NCBI RefSeq assembly: GCF_003289945.1
Contig: NZ_QMBP01000007.1
Span: 124,001 to 188,000, forward strand
Direction of reading: 5' to 3'
From: Mesorhizobium hawassense
GTDB lineage: Bacteria > Pseudomonadota > Alphaproteobacteria > Rhizobiales > Rhizobiaceae
Length of the DNA: 64,000 nt
Positions within the stretch are counted from its first letter, which is position 1; every line of letters begins with the position of its first letter. Positions 44,533 through 55,498 of this stretch are shown here, in pieces. The notes below the pieces were generated by a model. It searched no databases. It saw nothing but the letters and a program-made list of their open reading frames with translations, and was not told the DNA's origin. Position numbers and translations under genes: made by a program.

Positions 44533-45197
44533 AATCAGCCGTCGTCCTCCTGCCTGGCCTCAACCGCGACCGCGATATGATCGCGGCGCTGACCAAGATT
44601 TCCGGCCAGGCGCCGGCGACCGTCTGGCAGACCGACACCGAAATCCCCGATGTCGACCTGATCGCCATCCCCGGCGGCTTCTCCTTCGGCGATTATCTGC
44701 GCTGCGGCGCGATCGCGGCGCGCATGCCGGTGATGCGGGCGGTGGCCGAAAAGGCCGCCAAGGGTGTCACCGTCATCGGTGTCTGCAACGGCTTCCAGAT
44801 CCTGGTCGAGGCGGGGCTGCTGCCCGGCGCCTTGATGCGCAATGCCTCGCTTAAATTCGTCTGCCGTCAGGTGAAGCTCCGGATCGCCAATGCCAACACC
44901 ATGTTCACTCGTGGCTACCAGCCGGGACAGATCATCCGCTCGCCCGTGGCGCATCACGACGGCAATTATTTCGCCGATGCCGAGACGCTTGCCCGGCTCG
45001 AAGGCGAGGGCCAGGTGGTGTTCTGCTATGCCGACGGCACCAACCCCAACGGCTCGATCAACGACATCGCCGGCATCGTCAACGACAGGGGCAACGTGCT
45101 TGGCCTGATGCCGCATCCGGAAAACCTGATCGAGGCAGCGCATGGCGGCAATGACGGGCGGGCGCTGTTTGAAAGCGCGCTCGGCATCGCGGCTTGA
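44529..45197 (+). CDS. purQ: FGAM synthase glutaminase subunit PurQ
   Basis: A 222-residue class I glutamine amidotransferase. The nucleophile Cys is in [21 protein letters not shown], and [13 protein letters not shown] holds the catalytic His and Glu. [17 protein letters not shown] is an FGAM synthase motif. It provides ammonia to PurL. It overlaps kptA by four bases, so translation is coupled. Confidence 0.97.
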   Translation: MKSAVVLLPGLNRDRDMIAALTKISGQAPATVWQTDTEIPDVDLIAIPGGFSFGDYLRCGAIAARMPVMRAVAEKAAKGVTVIGVCNGFQILVEAGLLPGALMRNASLKFVCRQVKLRIANANTMFTRGYQPGQIIRSPVAHHDGNYFADAETLARLEGEGQVVFCYADGTNPNGSINDIAGIVNDRGNVLGLMPHPENLIEAAHGGNDGRALFESALGIAA

Positions 45198-45234
45198 TCC
45201 TCAAAATCTATCGGAACGCGGGGGCGGACTGACC

Positions 45235-45645
45235 ATGAGACCGACGATTGCTCGCTTTGCTCTCTTGGCCGCCCTAGGGCTTGCCTTGGCTTCCTGCCAA
45301 TCCAGCCCCAAGACGACACCGGTTCCGTCAGGCAAAAGCGCCTCGCTGCTGGCCATGGAACAGGTCGCCATCGCGGCGCATAAATGCTGGATCGCCAGCA
45401 AGGATCCGGCCTTCAAGGCCTATCAGATGGCCAATGAGCTCAATTCCTACAGCGGCACGCCCCGCTTCCTGCTGGTGCCCGCCAAGCATTATGGCGGCAA
45501 GCCGCTGCTGGTCGTGCAGGCGCAGGGCAATTCCAGCCGCGTCGACGTCTTCGGGCCGCTGATGAATGACCCTGTCGGCGCGCGCATCGGCTCCGACATC
45601 GCCCGCTGGCAAGCCGGCAATCCGTCCTGCGCGGCTGCCGCGTGA
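45235..45645 (+). CDS. Lipoprotein of unknown function
   Basis: A 136-residue protein with a lipoprotein signal: LALGLALASC has the lipobox Cys. The mature part has HKCWIASKDPAFKAYQMANE and GGKPLLVVQAQGNSSRVDVF. A Cys pair is possible. ATG 45235 lies 37 bases after purQ. No family is recognised; it may be co-transcribed with purQ. Confidence 0.8.
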   Translation: MRPTIARFALLAALGLALASCQSSPKTTPVPSGKSASLLAMEQVAIAAHKCWIASKDPAFKAYQMANELNSYSGTPRFLLVPAKHYGGKPLLVVQAQGNSSRVDVFGPLMNDPVGARIGSDIARWQAGNPSCAAAA

Positions 45646-45652
45646 GGTTGCC

Positions 45653-46312
45653 ATGGGCCGGTTCCTGCAGATGGCGGGACTGGTTGTCGGGCTTATCGGG
45701 CTCGTCCTGCAATTCGCGATCACCATTCCGGCGTCGATGGCGGCAGGGCGTGGCCTGCTGGGCTCGATCGTCTTTCTCTTCAGCTTCTTCACCATCCTGA
45801 CCAACATCGCCGCGGTGATGGTGCATGCTTCGCTGCTGTCACCCACCGGCTATGCCTGGTTCCCGGCCTTCGCCGGACAGCGTTTGCGGACGGGCGTCGC
45901 GGTCGCCATCACGCTGATCTTCATCGTCTATGCGACCGTGCTGGCGGGCCTTTGGCAACCGCAGGGCCTGTTCCTGCTTTGCGACATCCTGCTGCACTAC
46001 ATCACGCCGTTTATCTTCGTCCTGTGGTGGCTCACCGCGGGTGCCGACGGCAGCACGCGCTGGCGCGACGTCTCCTGGTGGATGATCTATCCGCTCGCCT
46101 ATCTCGCCTATGCGCTGATACGCGCGCCCTTGGCCGGCGAGGTGCCCTACCCGTTCCTGGACGTCGCCAAGAACGGCGCGGCCAGCGTCGCCGTTTCGGC
46201 CCTGGCCGTCACCGCCCTTTTCATCGGATTGAGCGTGCTTGCCGTGCTTGTCGATCACGGCATCGGTCGGCTGCGGGGAAAGCCCGCAACCGGGGTTCGA
46301 TCGAGTCGATAG
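45653..46312 (+). CDS. Pr6Pr family membrane protein
   Basis: A 219-residue protein with about six transmembrane segments. These include FLQMAGLVVGLIGLVLQFAI, LLGSIVFLFSFFTILTNIAA, VAVAITLIFIVYATVLAGLW and the loop TAGADGSTRWRDVSWWMIYP. PFLDVAKNGAASVAVSALAV is near the end. The Pr6Pr name fits the helix pattern; no activity is known. It begins 7 bases after the lipoprotein stop. Confidence 0.75.
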   Translation: MGRFLQMAGLVVGLIGLVLQFAITIPASMAAGRGLLGSIVFLFSFFTILTNIAAVMVHASLLSPTGYAWFPAFAGQRLRTGVAVAITLIFIVYATVLAGLWQPQGLFLLCDILLHYITPFIFVLWWLTAGADGSTRWRDVSWWMIYPLAYLAYALIRAPLAGEVPYPFLDVAKNGAASVAVSALAVTALFIGLSVLAVLVDHGIGRLRGKPATGVRSSR

Positions 46313-46315
46313 ACG

Positions 46316-46570
46316 TCACTCCCAGAACGCCCTGATGCCTTCGCGATGGGCGTCACAGCGCGAGACACCGATATCCTTGAGCTGCTCGTCCGTCATCTCC
46401 AGCAGCGCCAGGCGGCCGCGCCAACGCTGCAGCATGCGATCGATCTGCCTTGCGAGGGAGCGGAGCGCGATCAACAGGCGACCGGCGAAGCCGCGGTGGG
46501 TGAGAGGATCGGTCTGTGCGCGAAACGCCGGGCCGGCGTAGCGAATTGTCTCGATTGTGTCCATTGTCAT
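46316..46570 (-). CDS. DUF1127 protein
   Basis: An 84-residue Arg-rich protein ending in the DUF1127 motif LLEMTDEQLKDIGVSRCDAH (LxDIGhxR). It also has an amphipathic basic helix, LIALRSLARQIDRMLQRWRG. Two ATGs (46570, 46564) are possible; 46570 follows AAGG. It is transcribed divergently from a MocR regulator. It is the second DUF1127 gene with a divergent regulator. Confidence 0.85.
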   Translation of the reverse strand: MTMDTIETIRYAGPAFRAQTDPLTHRGFAGRLLIALRSLARQIDRMLQRWRGRLALLEMTDEQLKDIGVSRCDAHREGIRAFWE

Positions 46571-46595
46571 TGTGCCTTGTGTAGATTGTACCCTT

Positions 46596-46662
46596 TCAAT
46601 TCTCGGCTTGATATGAATTGACTCATCGCGCGGTGCAATATAGAAAATTGTCACCATGACAA
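46596..46662. promoter_or_regulatory. Two inverted repeats in the mocR-DUF1127 control region
   Basis: TCAATTC (46596-46602) and GAATTGA (46615-46621) form one palindrome with a 12-base centre. TTGTCA (46648-46653) and TGACAA (46657-46662) form another that covers the regulator start codon. They are candidate operators for the MocR protein acting on itself and on the DUF1127 gene. Confidence 0.5.
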
Positions 46663-48065
46663 ATTGGCCCCCCGAACTCTCTGGTGGCTCAGGCCCTCTC
46701 TATCAGCGCCTTGCTGACAGCATTGAGTCAGATATCGACAAGGGCGTCATCAATGCCGGTGCAAAACTGCCGCCGCAGCGCGACCTCGCCTATGACATCG
46801 GCACGACCGTCGGCACCATCGGCAGGGCCTATCAGTTGCTGCGCGAACGCGGCCTGGTGAGCGGCGAGGTCGGCCGCGGCACCTATGTGCTCGGCCGGCG
46901 CGCCGAGGCCCCGAAACCCGATGTCGAACCGGGCCTGCAAGGCACGCGCCCCATCGACGCGCCGAGCGGCAAACTGCGCTTCGACAGCACCGCCGCGCCC
47001 GATGTCGGCCAGGGCGCGGTGATTGCCGATATCCTGGCGCGCACGGCGCAGGAACACCCGCACGACATTTCGAGCTACACGCGTGATTTTCCCGAGCGCT
47101 GGTACGAGGCGGGCAGCCGCTGGCTGGCGCGCAATTCCTTCCGCCCCTCGCCCGATTCAATCGTTCCGACGATGGGCACCCATGCCGCTGTCATGGCGGC
47201 GATCGCCGCACTGACCATGCCCGGCGACTACGTGGTCTTCGAGCACCTCACCTATTCGCAGATCGCTCGCAGCGCGGGGCTGATAGGGCGCCGTATCGCG
47301 CTGGTTTCGACGGACGACAACGGCATCGACCCGGACGATTTCGAGCGCGTCTGCGCGCAGAAACATCCAAAAGTGATGTTCCTGATGCCGACCGCGAAGA
47401 ACCCGACGCTGGTGACGCTGTCGGCGGAACGGCGGCAGGCGATCGCGCAAATTGCGCGCGAGTACAACGTCGCGCTGATCGAGGACGACCTTTACGGCGA
47501 ACTCACCGACGACCCGACGCCGCTGCTGGCCGAATATGCGCCGGAGCGCACGATCGTCGCCGGCGGCCTGTCGAAGTCGGTCGCGGCCGGCGTGCGCGGC
47601 GGCTGGCTTTCCTGCCCGCCGACCTATCGCCATCGCATCCGCGTCGCCCATAAGATGATGACCGGCGGCCTGCCCTTCCTCTTGGCTGAGGTCGGCACAA
47701 GGCTGGTGATGTCGGGCCAAGCAGGCGAAATCCGCAAGCGCTGCATTGCCGAGCTTCGAACACGTCTCGCCATCGTGCGTGAGATGTTGGCGGGATTCGA
47801 CTTCAAGACAAGAGACAACGTGCCCTTCATCTGGCTGACCTTGCCGGACCCATGGTTGTCCGGCACCTTCAAGAATGCCTGCCTGGCGCAGGGCGTGCTC
47901 ATCGACGACGAGGACGAGTTCAAGGCCGGCCGTTCCGAGCAGGTCTTTCACGGCGTACGCTTCGGCGTGTCGCAACCTCGGCAAAGCAAGGATGTCGCCG
48001 GCGGCGTCGCCGTCATCCGTCGCCTGCTCGACGAAGGCCGCGCCGGCTACGACAGTTTTTCCTGA
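46656..48065 (+). CDS. MocR-type (GntR + aminotransferase) regulator
   Basis: A 469-residue fusion. A GntR winged helix (residues 13-80) includes [20 protein letters not shown] and [19 protein letters not shown]. It is joined to a class I aminotransferase-like domain with the PLP Lys in [18 protein letters not shown] and the Asp in [13 protein letters not shown]. MocR regulators bind PLP and control vitamin B6 or amino acid genes. Its divergent neighbour is a DUF1127 gene, the most likely target. Confidence 0.93.
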   Translation: MTNWPPELSGGSGPLYQRLADSIESDIDKGVINAGAKLPPQRDLAYDIGTTVGTIGRAYQLLRERGLVSGEVGRGTYVLGRRAEAPKPDVEPGLQGTRPIDAPSGKLRFDSTAAPDVGQGAVIADILARTAQEHPHDISSYTRDFPERWYEAGSRWLARNSFRPSPDSIVPTMGTHAAVMAAIAALTMPGDYVVFEHLTYSQIARSAGLIGRRIALVSTDDNGIDPDDFERVCAQKHPKVMFLMPTAKNPTLVTLSAERRQAIAQIAREYNVALIEDDLYGELTDDPTPLLAEYAPERTIVAGGLSKSVAAGVRGGWLSCPPTYRHRIRVAHKMMTGGLPFLLAEVGTRLVMSGQAGEIRKRCIAELRTRLAIVREMLAGFDFKTRDNVPFIWLTLPDPWLSGTFKNACLAQGVLIDDEDEFKAGRSEQVFHGVRFGVSQPRQSKDVAGGVAVIRRLLDEGRAGYDSFS

Positions 48066-48210
48066 CCGGCCCCGATCACGCCGGCAAGCAGCTACGGCGG
48101 AGGCAGTTTTCCGGCGTTTTTCGTCATTCGGTGGGGTGTATCGCGCGAAAGCTTGCGATAAGAGGAGACTCAAGAAACTCCCCCTCTCCCACGGATATAA
48201 ATCGCCGCTC

Positions 48211-50442
48211 ATGACCATTTCCAATTCCGTGCCGATCACTCCGGAACTGATTGCCGCGCATGGGCTGAAGCCCGACGAATACCAGCGCATCCTCGATCTG
48301 GTCGGGCGCGAGCCAAGCTTCACCGAGCTCGGCATCTTCTCGGCGATGTGGAACGAGCACTGCTCCTACAAGTCTTCCAAGAAATGGCTGCGCACGCTGC
48401 CGACCAGCGGCCCGCAGGTCATCCAGGGCCCTGGCGAGAATGCTGGCGTGGTCGACATCGGCGACGGCGACTGCGTGGTCTTCAAGATGGAAAGCCACAA
48501 CCACCCCTCCTACATCGAACCCTATCAGGGCGCCGCGACAGGCGTCGGCGGCATCCTGCGCGACGTCTTCACCATGGGTGCCAGACCGGTTGCGGCGATG
48601 AACGCGCTGCGCTTCGGCGCGCCGGACCATCCCAAGACCCGGCATCTCGTCGCCGGCGTGGTTTCCGGCGTCGGCGGCTACGGCAATTCCTTCGGCGTGC
48701 CGACGGTCGGCGGCGAGGTCAATTTCGACGCCCGCTACAACGGCAACATCCTGGTCAACGCGTTTGCGGCGGGCCTCGCCAAGACCAACGCCATCTTCCT
48801 GTCGCAGGCCAAGGGCGTCGGCCTGCCGGTCGTCTATCTCGGCGCCAAGACCGGGCGCGACGGGGTCGGCGGCGCCACCATGGCCTCGGCCGAATTCGAC
48901 GACAAGATCGAGGAAAAGCGCCCGACCGTGCAGGTCGGCGACCCCTTTACCGAAAAATGCCTGCTGGAGGCCTGCCTCGAATTGATGGCCTCGGGCGCCG
49001 TCATCGCCATCCAGGACATGGGCGCAGCCGGCCTCACTTGCTCGGCGGTCGAGATGGGCGCCAAGGGCGACCTCGGCATCGAGCTCGACCTCGACAAGGT
49101 GCCGGTGCGCGAGGAGCGCATGAGCGCCTACGAGATGATGCTGTCGGAAAGCCAGGAGCGCATGCTGATGGTGCTGCGCCCCGAGAAGGAAGAGGAAGCC
49201 GAGGCGATCTTCCGCAAATGGGGCCTCGACTTCGCCATCGTCGGCAAGACCACCGACGATTTGCGTTTCCGCGTCATCCATCAGGGTGACGAAGTCGCCA
49301 ACCTGCCGATCAAGGAACTGGGCGACCAGGCGCCGGAATATGACCGCCCTTGGGTCGAGGCGAAGAAGTCCGCGCCGCTCGCGGCGAACGATGCGCCGAA
49401 AGCCGATGTCGCGGATGCACTGCTGAAAATGCTCGGCGGGCCGGACCTCTCGTCGCGCCGCTGGGTGTGGGAGCAGTATGACACGCTGATCCAGGGCAAT
49501 TCGCTGCAGCTTCCCGGCGGCGATGCTGGCGTCGTGCGCGTCGAAGGCCACCCGACCAAGGCGTTGGCTTTCTCCTCCGACGTCACGCCTCGCTATTGCG
49601 AGGCCGATCCTTACGAAGGCGGCAAGCAGGCCGTCGCCGAGTGCTGGCGCAACCTGACCGCCACCGGCGCGCTGCCGCTCGCCGCCACCGACAACCTCAA
49701 TTTCGGCAATCCCGAACGGCCCGAGATCATGGGCCAGTTCGTCGGCGCGGTGAAAGGCATCGGCGATGCCTGCCGCGCGCTCGGCTTCCCGATCGTCTCC
49801 GGCAACGTCTCGCTCTACAACGAAACCAATGGCCGCGGCATCCTGCCGACGCCGACCATCGGCGGCGTCGGCCTGATTGCCGACTGGTCGAAGATGGCGC
49901 GCATCGGCTTTGCCGCCGAGGGCCAGATGATCGTGCTCGTCGGCGCGCCACCGAGCTGGGGCACCCATCTCGGCCAATCTGTCTATATGCGTGACATCCA
50001 TGGCCGCGCCGATGGCCCGCCGCCACCGGTCGATCTCGCGCATGAGAAGCGCGTTGGCGACCATGTGCGGTCGCTGATAGCGTCCGGCATCGTGACCGCC
50101 GCCCATGACGTCTCCGACGGCGGGCTGGCCGTAGCGCTCGCCGAAATGGCGATGGCCTCGGGCATCGGCGCCACCATTCCCGGACTCACCGGCACCGACC
50201 CGATCCCGGTCTGGTTCGGCGAGGACCAGGGCCGCTATCTGCTGACGCTGTCGATCGACCCGCAAAGCAGCGAATGGGACAAGATCCGCGAGGAGCAGGG
50301 CAAGCTCGGCATCTTCGCGCCCTGGATCGGCACGACCGGCGGCAGCGACCTGAAGCTCGGCGAGGCGCGCGCGATTGCGGTCAGCGAATTGACAGCGGCG
50401 CACGAGGGCTGGTTCCCGCGCTTCATGGATCAGGCCAGTTGA
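48211..50442 (+). CDS. purL: FGAM synthase large subunit PurL
   Basis: A 743-residue ATP-dependent subunit of FGAM synthase. Signatures are [36 protein letters not shown] and [35 protein letters not shown] and [20 protein letters not shown] follow. The short length shows it is the PurS/PurQ-partner type. The chosen ATG 48211 starts the usual N-terminus; upstream frame has no homology. It is split from purSQ by the MocR and membrane genes. Confidence 0.97.
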   Translation: MTISNSVPITPELIAAHGLKPDEYQRILDLVGREPSFTELGIFSAMWNEHCSYKSSKKWLRTLPTSGPQVIQGPGENAGVVDIGDGDCVVFKMESHNHPSYIEPYQGAATGVGGILRDVFTMGARPVAAMNALRFGAPDHPKTRHLVAGVVSGVGGYGNSFGVPTVGGEVNFDARYNGNILVNAFAAGLAKTNAIFLSQAKGVGLPVVYLGAKTGRDGVGGATMASAEFDDKIEEKRPTVQVGDPFTEKCLLEACLELMASGAVIAIQDMGAAGLTCSAVEMGAKGDLGIELDLDKVPVREERMSAYEMMLSESQERMLMVLRPEKEEEAEAIFRKWGLDFAIVGKTTDDLRFRVIHQGDEVANLPIKELGDQAPEYDRPWVEAKKSAPLAANDAPKADVADALLKMLGGPDLSSRRWVWEQYDTLIQGNSLQLPGGDAGVVRVEGHPTKALAFSSDVTPRYCEADPYEGGKQAVAECWRNLTATGALPLAATDNLNFGNPERPEIMGQFVGAVKGIGDACRALGFPIVSGNVSLYNETNGRGILPTPTIGGVGLIADWSKMARIGFAAEGQMIVLVGAPPSWGTHLGQSVYMRDIHGRADGPPPPVDLAHEKRVGDHVRSLIASGIVTAAHDVSDGGLAVALAEMAMASGIGATIPGLTGTDPIPVWFGEDQGRYLLTLSIDPQSSEWDKIREEQGKLGIFAPWIGTTGGSDLKLGEARAIAVSELTAAHEGWFPRFMDQAS

Positions 50443-50963
50443 CCCGGTTGGCCTCGAAGGCGCTGATCGCAGTCGTCTTCTGGCCGTCCCTGTTCTTCTT
50501 CTGGTTTCTCGGACCGTTCGTGCTCTTCCTGCTGTCGACGACCTCGAGTGAGGTCTGTCCACTGCTGGAAACTCGCGCCGAGTTCCTAGCCGCGGCCAAC
50601 GGCACGCTGCCGATGCTCGTCGTGCAGAACCTGATCTACGCGGTTCCGATCGTCTGCCTGGTGCTATGGAACAGGCTTTCACCGGAGCCCTCGCGGGCAC
50701 GTCATATCGCGACCTGCATCAAGCTCTTTATGGTCGGTGCCGTGATCGGAGCGGTCTGGGAATATGGCTCGTCCTTAATCTGTGGCGGCTATGGTCAAGC
50801 CTTCTTCTCAACCGCGTGGCAGATGACGAGTTATCTTCCCATCGTCATCCTGCTGATCAATATCCCGCTCTACGTGTGGGTCTTCAGCCTCGGCCGCGCC
50901 TATTCGACGCGCGATGGCATCACCGAGGACGGCGTGGTTCACTCCAGGCAGGATAACCCTTAG
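50439..50963 (+). CDS. Membrane protein, three to four helices
   Basis: A protein of about 174 residues with the helices [56 protein letters not shown] and [23 protein letters not shown] 50439 overlaps the purL stop, giving translational coupling, but a later TTG (50451) is also possible. No family is recognised. Confidence 0.6.
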   Translation: MTRLASKALIAVVFWPSLFFFWFLGPFVLFLLSTTSSEVCPLLETRAEFLAAANGTLPMLVVQNLIYAVPIVCLVLWNRLSPEPSRARHIATCIKLFMVGAVIGAVWEYGSSLICGGYGQAFFSTAWQMTSYLPIVILLINIPLYVWVFSLGRAYSTRDGITEDGVVHSRQDNP

Positions 50964-51042
50964 GCTTCAATCCGGGCTGGAAAGGCTTTACGCTGACCCG
51001 AGTCACGCGATACCGCCTGCCTCCTTGAAATAGGATTTTGCC

Positions 51043-51276
51043 ATGGCAATGGATGCCCACGACATCGAAAAACTGATCAAGGAAGGCATTCCTGACGCCA
51101 AGGTGACGATCCGCGATCTGGCCGGCGACGGCGACCATTACGCGGCCGAGGTCGTCGCGGAGAGTTTTCGGGGCAAAAGCCGTGTCCAGCAGCACCAGAT
51201 GGTCTACAACGCCTTGAAGGGCAACATGGGCGGCGTGCTGCACGCGCTTGCGCTGCAGACCAGCATTCCCGACTGA
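51043..51276 (+). CDS. BolA-like protein
   Basis: A 77-residue BolA/YrbA-type protein that works with monothiol glutaredoxin in iron-sulfur handling. The core is AKVTIRDLAGDGDHYAAEVV with the conserved His, then RGKSRVQQHQMVYNALKG. It lies 152 bases before the glutaredoxin gene, its known partner. Confidence 0.94.
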   Translation: MAMDAHDIEKLIKEGIPDAKVTIRDLAGDGDHYAAEVVAESFRGKSRVQQHQMVYNALKGNMGGVLHALALQTSIPD

Positions 51277-51428
51277 GCGCTGTCGCCACTTAAGGCTTGG
51301 CCCAAAATCGCGTTATCCCTTGCGCCATTGGAGCAGCGTCGCGGCTAACGTCTTGTTTCAGCCACCCTATGGGTTTATTTGAAGGGCATGTTTCGAGCCT
51401 GACTCCCACAGGCGTGAAAGGATCGTCC

Positions 51429-51764
51429 ATGACCGGCATCAACGACTACATCGACAATGAAGTGAAGAGCAACGACGTCGTGCTGTTCATGAAGGGCACG
51501 CCCGGCTTCCCGCAATGCGGCTTCTCCGGCCAGGTGGTGCAGATCCTCGATTATATCGGGGCTGACTACAAAGGCGTGAACGTGCTCGACTCGGCCGAAC
51601 TGCGCCAGGGCATCAAGGATTATTCCAACTGGCCGACGATCCCGCAGCTCTATGTGAAGGGCGAATTCGTCGGCGGTTGCGACATCGTGCGCGAAATGTT
51701 CCAGGCCGGCGAGTTGCAGGACTTCCTGGTCGAAAAGGGCGTCAGCGTCAAAGGCGCCGCCTGA
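51429..51764 (+). CDS. grxD: Monothiol glutaredoxin (Grx4 type)
   Basis: A 111-residue glutaredoxin with the CGFS active site: [20 protein letters not shown], then [20 protein letters not shown] and the C-terminal helix. It binds and hands over [2Fe-2S] clusters, probably with the BolA protein upstream. ATG 51429 follows GGATCGTCC, a weak ribosome-binding site. Confidence 0.96.
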   Translation: MTGINDYIDNEVKSNDVVLFMKGTPGFPQCGFSGQVVQILDYIGADYKGVNVLDSAELRQGIKDYSNWPTIPQLYVKGEFVGGCDIVREMFQAGELQDFLVEKGVSVKGAA

Positions 51765-51910
51765 TTGAACAGGCCTGCCGGTGCCTTCGCCGGCGGATGA
51801 CGTTCCGGGGCAGCCCCCACCCCGGCATTGTGGTTCTCGGAGATCGGGAACGGGACGAATTGATGCGCCGGTAGCCCGGCGCATATTCGTTTGAAAGATC
51901 GGATTTCGCG

Positions 51911-53179
51911 GTGGACAAGCAGGCAGTAGCGCAGCAATCGGCAACACGGTTGCCCATTCCGCGCTGGGAATTCATTGCGCTCTGCGCCGCGCTCATGGCG
52001 CTCAACTCTCTGGCCATCGACATCATGCTGCCGGCGCTGCAGCAGATCGGCGCCTCGCTCGGCGTCGAAAGCGAAAACCACCGCCAGTATGTCATCACCG
52101 CCTACATGCTCGGTTTCGGCGGCGGCCAGCTTTTGTTCGGGCCGATCTCGGACCGCTACGGCCGCCGCGCGCCGCTGGTCTTAGGTCTTGTCGTCTATGT
52201 CGTGGCTGCCGGTGCCGCCGCGGTAGCACCCAGCTTTGCTCTCTTGCTGACCTGGCGCTTCATCCAGGGCGTCGGCGCCGCCGCGACCCGCGTCATCGCC
52301 GTCTCGATCGTCCGCGACACGTTCGAAGGACGCCGCATGGCCGAAGTGATGTCTCTGATCTTCATGGTGTTCATGGCGATCCCGGTCATCGCGCCCGGCA
52401 TCGGCCAGTTCGTGATGCTGTTCGCCAGCTGGCACTGGATCTTCGTGACCATGGCAGTCGGAGCGCTGGTTGTCTCGACATGGGCGCTGATGCGCCTGCC
52501 GGAAACGCTGCATCCGGAATATCGTCGGCCGCTGACGGTGAGCTCGGTTGTCGGCGGTTTCCGCATCGTTCTGACCAATCGGCTGACGCTTTGCTACGCG
52601 TTTGCCAGCACCTTCATCTTCGCGGCCATGTTCGGCTTCATCAGCTCGGCCCAGCAGATCTACATCAACATCTTCCATGTCGGCGAGCTGTTCCCGCTGA
52701 TCTTTGCCGGCGTCGCCGGCGTGCTCGCCTTTTCCAACTTCCTGAACTCGCGGCTGGTCGGGCAGATCGGCATGCGCCGCCTGTCGCAAGGCGCGCTATT
52801 GATCTTCCTGTGCATCAGCCTTGCCTGGCTGGTCGTCTCGCTCGAAATTCAAATGCCGCTCTGGCTGTTCGTGACCTTCTTCGCCAGCGCGATGCTGCCC
52901 TTCGGTGGGCTCGGCGCGAACTTCAACGCGCTTGCGATGGAGCCGCTCGGCGAGCTCGCCGGCACGGCTGCATCCATCCTCGGCTTCATGCAGACTTTCC
53001 TCGGCGCGCTCATCGGCGCTGCTATCGGGCAAGCTTACAATGGTACGGTCACGCCCTTGGCCGCCGGCTTCTGCAGCGTCTCGGTCGCGGCGTTGCTGAT
53101 GATCCTCATTGCCGAGCGCGGCAAGATGTTCCAGCCGCAGAATGCCCCCGTTTCGGGACACATTACCGATCTACATTAA
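51911..53179 (+). CDS. Bcr/CflA-type MFS drug exporter
   Basis: A 422-residue transporter with twelve helices. Family motifs are NSLAIDIMLPALQQIGASLG, FGPISDRYGRRAPLVLG (motif A), RFIQGVGAAATRVIAVSIVR and GTAASILGFMQTFLGALIGA. Bcr/CflA members export chloramphenicol and bicyclomycin and other compounds. The start is GTG 51911 with no clear ribosome-binding site. It lies 146 bases after grxD. Confidence 0.93.
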   Translation: MDKQAVAQQSATRLPIPRWEFIALCAALMALNSLAIDIMLPALQQIGASLGVESENHRQYVITAYMLGFGGGQLLFGPISDRYGRRAPLVLGLVVYVVAAGAAAVAPSFALLLTWRFIQGVGAAATRVIAVSIVRDTFEGRRMAEVMSLIFMVFMAIPVIAPGIGQFVMLFASWHWIFVTMAVGALVVSTWALMRLPETLHPEYRRPLTVSSVVGGFRIVLTNRLTLCYAFASTFIFAAMFGFISSAQQIYINIFHVGELFPLIFAGVAGVLAFSNFLNSRLVGQIGMRRLSQGALLIFLCISLAWLVVSLEIQMPLWLFVTFFASAMLPFGGLGANFNALAMEPLGELAGTAASILGFMQTFLGALIGAAIGQAYNGTVTPLAAGFCSVSVAALLMILIAERGKMFQPQNAPVSGHITDLH

Positions 53180-53209
53180 CAGCGTAAGGCGGCTATTCGA
53201 CGAGCGCGG

Positions 53210-53617
53210 TCAGGATTTGCGTTCCTGCGTCGCCCTGAAGAGCGGGCAAAGGGGGCGCCCCGCAATCGCACTACCCATGCCTTTTGTGAAAGGCACGGGC
53301 AGTTCCCTGTTAAGGGCCTCGATCACCGAAGCAACGAAAGCCCTGTTCAAACTGCTATCCGGCCCCAGTTTGGAGAAGGTGGCGCGCGGCTTGCCAATAA
53401 GCGTTCCGTCGCGGCGAAGCGAGAAGCATAAAGTCAACGTCAGGTCGGCCGTGCCCGGCGGCGGCTGCCAGCAGGCGTAGATGGCCTGCGCCATCTCGGC
53501 GATGGAGTTGACCGGATCGCGGCTGCCGCAGGCGCGCACCTGGGCCTGGGCTTTGCCGCAACCCGCGCTGGCGATCAAGGCGAAAGCAAAAGCGGCCATC
53601 GCGTATCGGAAATTCAT
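53210..53617 (-). CDS. Exported TonB C-terminal-like protein
   Basis: A 135-residue protein with a signal peptide (YAMAAFAFALIASAGCGKAQ). The mature domain has AIYACWQPPPGTADLTLTLC, FSLRRDGTLIGKPRATF and AFVASVIEALNRELPVPF, which resembles the TonB/TolA C-terminal fold. ATG 53617 follows GGGATGCC. Function unknown; it could bind a membrane partner. Confidence 0.65.
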   Translation of the reverse strand: MNFRYAMAAFAFALIASAGCGKAQAQVRACGSRDPVNSIAEMAQAIYACWQPPPGTADLTLTLCFSLRRDGTLIGKPRATFSKLGPDSSLNRAFVASVIEALNRELPVPFTKGMGSAIAGRPLCPLFRATQERKS

Positions 53618-53684
53618 TGGCATCCCCCGCTCCGTGCGGGGTCATAGCGGCTTGGCCGCCCCCAGCCCCGCAACCGAACCGATC

Positions 53685-54512
53685 CTAATCGGCCCAGAGC
53701 TCGCGGCGCAACTCGTCCCAGCTTTGCTTGTCCGGCGCGACCAGCAGCCCGCCATCGAGATGCGACGGCAGATAGCCGCTGCCATCGATGCGCGCGGCAT
53801 GGCCGCCAGCTTCCTGATGGATCAGCGCGCCCGCCAGATGATCCCAGGGCATCAGCTTGTTGTAGAGGACGAAATGGGCATGGCCGCTGGCCAAAAGCCG
53901 GTATTCGTGCGCGGCGCAGCGATAGGCAAATTGCGACAGCGTCTTGGTCTGGTTACGGGCGAGCCGCGAGCGTTCGGGCTCTTCGACAAACTGCCAGGAA
54001 ACGGAGCCGGTCATCTGCGACATCGGCACCGGCGCCGCGACCCGGACCTTCTCCAGCGCGCCATGCACGTGGCGGATATGGCTGCCGGCGCCCTTGGCGC
54101 CGATCAGCCAGTCCTTGCCGACCGGATCGTGGATGATGCCCGCGACGGTCTCGCCGTTGACCACGACGCCGGCCATGACGCCGAACAGCGGCACGCCGGA
54201 GGCAAAGTTGAAAGTGCCGTCGACCGGATCGATGACGAAGGCAAGCTTGGCATCGCCGAGGCCGCCAAGCAGCGCCGGATTGTCGGAGCAGGCCTCCTCG
54301 CCGATCACCATGGCGTCGGGATAGCGCTCGCGCAGCCGGGCGGTGATCAGCCTCTCGGCATTCACGTCCGCTTCGGTCACGAGGTCGGCGGCGGAGGTCT
54401 TCTGGCGGACGTCGCCCTCGCCCAGCCGGCGGAAGCGCGGCATGATTTCGGCCCTGGCGGCGTCGGCAAGAAGCTCGGCCAGCCAGTCGATCGAACGGTC
54501 GTCAAATTTCAT
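53685..54512 (-). CDS. Inositol monophosphatase family protein
   Basis: A 275-residue Mg/Li-sensitive sugar phosphatase. Motifs are [33 protein letters not shown] and [15 protein letters not shown]. Family members hydrolyse inositol, PAP or histidinol phosphate. It overlaps the end of ttcA upstream by 11 bases, so translation is coupled. ATG 54512 is preferred. Confidence 0.93.
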   Translation of the reverse strand: MKFDDRSIDWLAELLADAARAEIMPRFRRLGEGDVRQKTSAADLVTEADVNAERLITARLRERYPDAMVIGEEACSDNPALLGGLGDAKLAFVIDPVDGTFNFASGVPLFGVMAGVVVNGETVAGIIHDPVGKDWLIGAKGAGSHIRHVHGALEKVRVAAPVPMSQMTGSVSWQFVEEPERSRLARNQTKTLSQFAYRCAAHEYRLLASGHAHFVLYNKLMPWDHLAGALIHQEAGGHAARIDGSGYLPSHLDGGLLVAPDKQSWDELRRELWAD

Positions 54513-55392
54513 CGGGAATGTCTCGTCCTTGGTTCGCGTCGAGCCCCGCGAAGTCGAACAGCTTCCTGTCCAGGAGATGCGAGGGCCGCACATTGGTCAT
54601 GGCGCGGATCATCGTGTCCTTGCGCCCCGGCATGCGCTTCTCGATATCGTCGAGCATCGCCTTCATGGCGTTGCGCTGCAGCCCTTCCTGGCTGCCGCAC
54701 AGGTCGCAGGGAATGATCGGGAATTTCATCGCGTTGGCAAATTTTTCGAGATCGGCCTCGGCGCTATAGGCGAGCGGCCGCAGCACCATGACGTCGCCTT
54801 CGTCGTTGAGCAGCTTCGGCGGCATGGCGGCAAGACGCCCGCCATGGAACAGGTTCATGAAGAAGGTTTCGAGAATGTCCTCGCGGTGGTGGCCGAGCAC
54901 CAGCGCGGAGCATCCCTCCTCCCGCGCGATGCGGTAGAGATGGCCGCGCCGCAGCCGCGAGCAGAGCGAGCAATAGGTGCTGCCCTCGGGCAATTTGTCG
55001 GTTACCACCGAATAGGTGTCCTGGTATTCGATGCGGTGAGCGATGCCGTTGGCATTGAGATAGTCGGGCAGGATGTGTTTCGGGAAATTCGGCTGGCCCT
55101 GGTCGAGATTGCAGGCGAGCAGCTCGACCGGCAGCAGCCCGCGCCATTTGAGATCGAGCAGCAGCGCCAGCAGGCCGTAGGAATCCTTGCCGCCCGAGAG
55201 CGCGACCAGCCAGCGATCGCCGGGCTTCACCATGGCGAAATCCTCGATCGCCTGGCGCGTCAGCCTCAGCAGCCGCTTGCGCAGCTTGTTGAACTCGACC
55301 GAGGACGGCACGTCGCGAAACAGCGGATGGAAGCCGCCCTCGGCGTCATCGTCGATCGGCTCGAGCGTTTTGACATCTGGCAGCATGTTCAT
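54502..55392 (-). CDS. ttcA: tRNA 2-thiocytidine synthetase TtcA
   Basis: A 296-residue enzyme that puts sulfur on C32 of tRNA. The PP-loop is [20 protein letters not shown]. The cluster-binding CxxC pair is [20 protein letters not shown], and [19 protein letters not shown] is the second motif. It overlaps the IMPase gene. The start is 55392 or 55386. Confidence 0.96.
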   Translation of the reverse strand: MNMLPDVKTLEPIDDDAEGGFHPLFRDVPSSVEFNKLRKRLLRLTRQAIEDFAMVKPGDRWLVALSGGKDSYGLLALLLDLKWRGLLPVELLACNLDQGQPNFPKHILPDYLNANGIAHRIEYQDTYSVVTDKLPEGSTYCSLCSRLRRGHLYRIAREEGCSALVLGHHREDILETFFMNLFHGGRLAAMPPKLLNDEGDVMVLRPLAYSAEADLEKFANAMKFPIIPCDLCGSQEGLQRNAMKAMLDDIEKRMPGRKDTMIRAMTNVRPSHLLDRKLFDFAGLDANQGRDIPDEI

Positions 55393-55443
55393 GGCGCCGG
55401 CCCCATGGTTTTCCTGGCGCCCGAATTACCGGACATGGCGACC

Positions 55444-55471
55444 AAAGAAAAGGCCGCCTCGAAAGGCGGCC
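55444..55471 (-). terminator. Rho-independent terminator after rpsD
   Basis: Read on the minus strand, GGCCGCC TTTCGA GGCGGCC (55471-55452) is a 7-bp stem followed by TTTTCTTT. It ends the rpsD transcript 28 bases after its stop codon and precedes ttcA. Confidence 0.85.
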
Positions 55472-55498
55472 CTGGATGTTGCTGCTGATTGATACCGA

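Noticed and set aside
48124..50700. 858-codon open frame on the minus strand over purL
   Set aside because: The plus-strand gene purL is certain; the antisense frame has no domain and is a GC-rich shadow.
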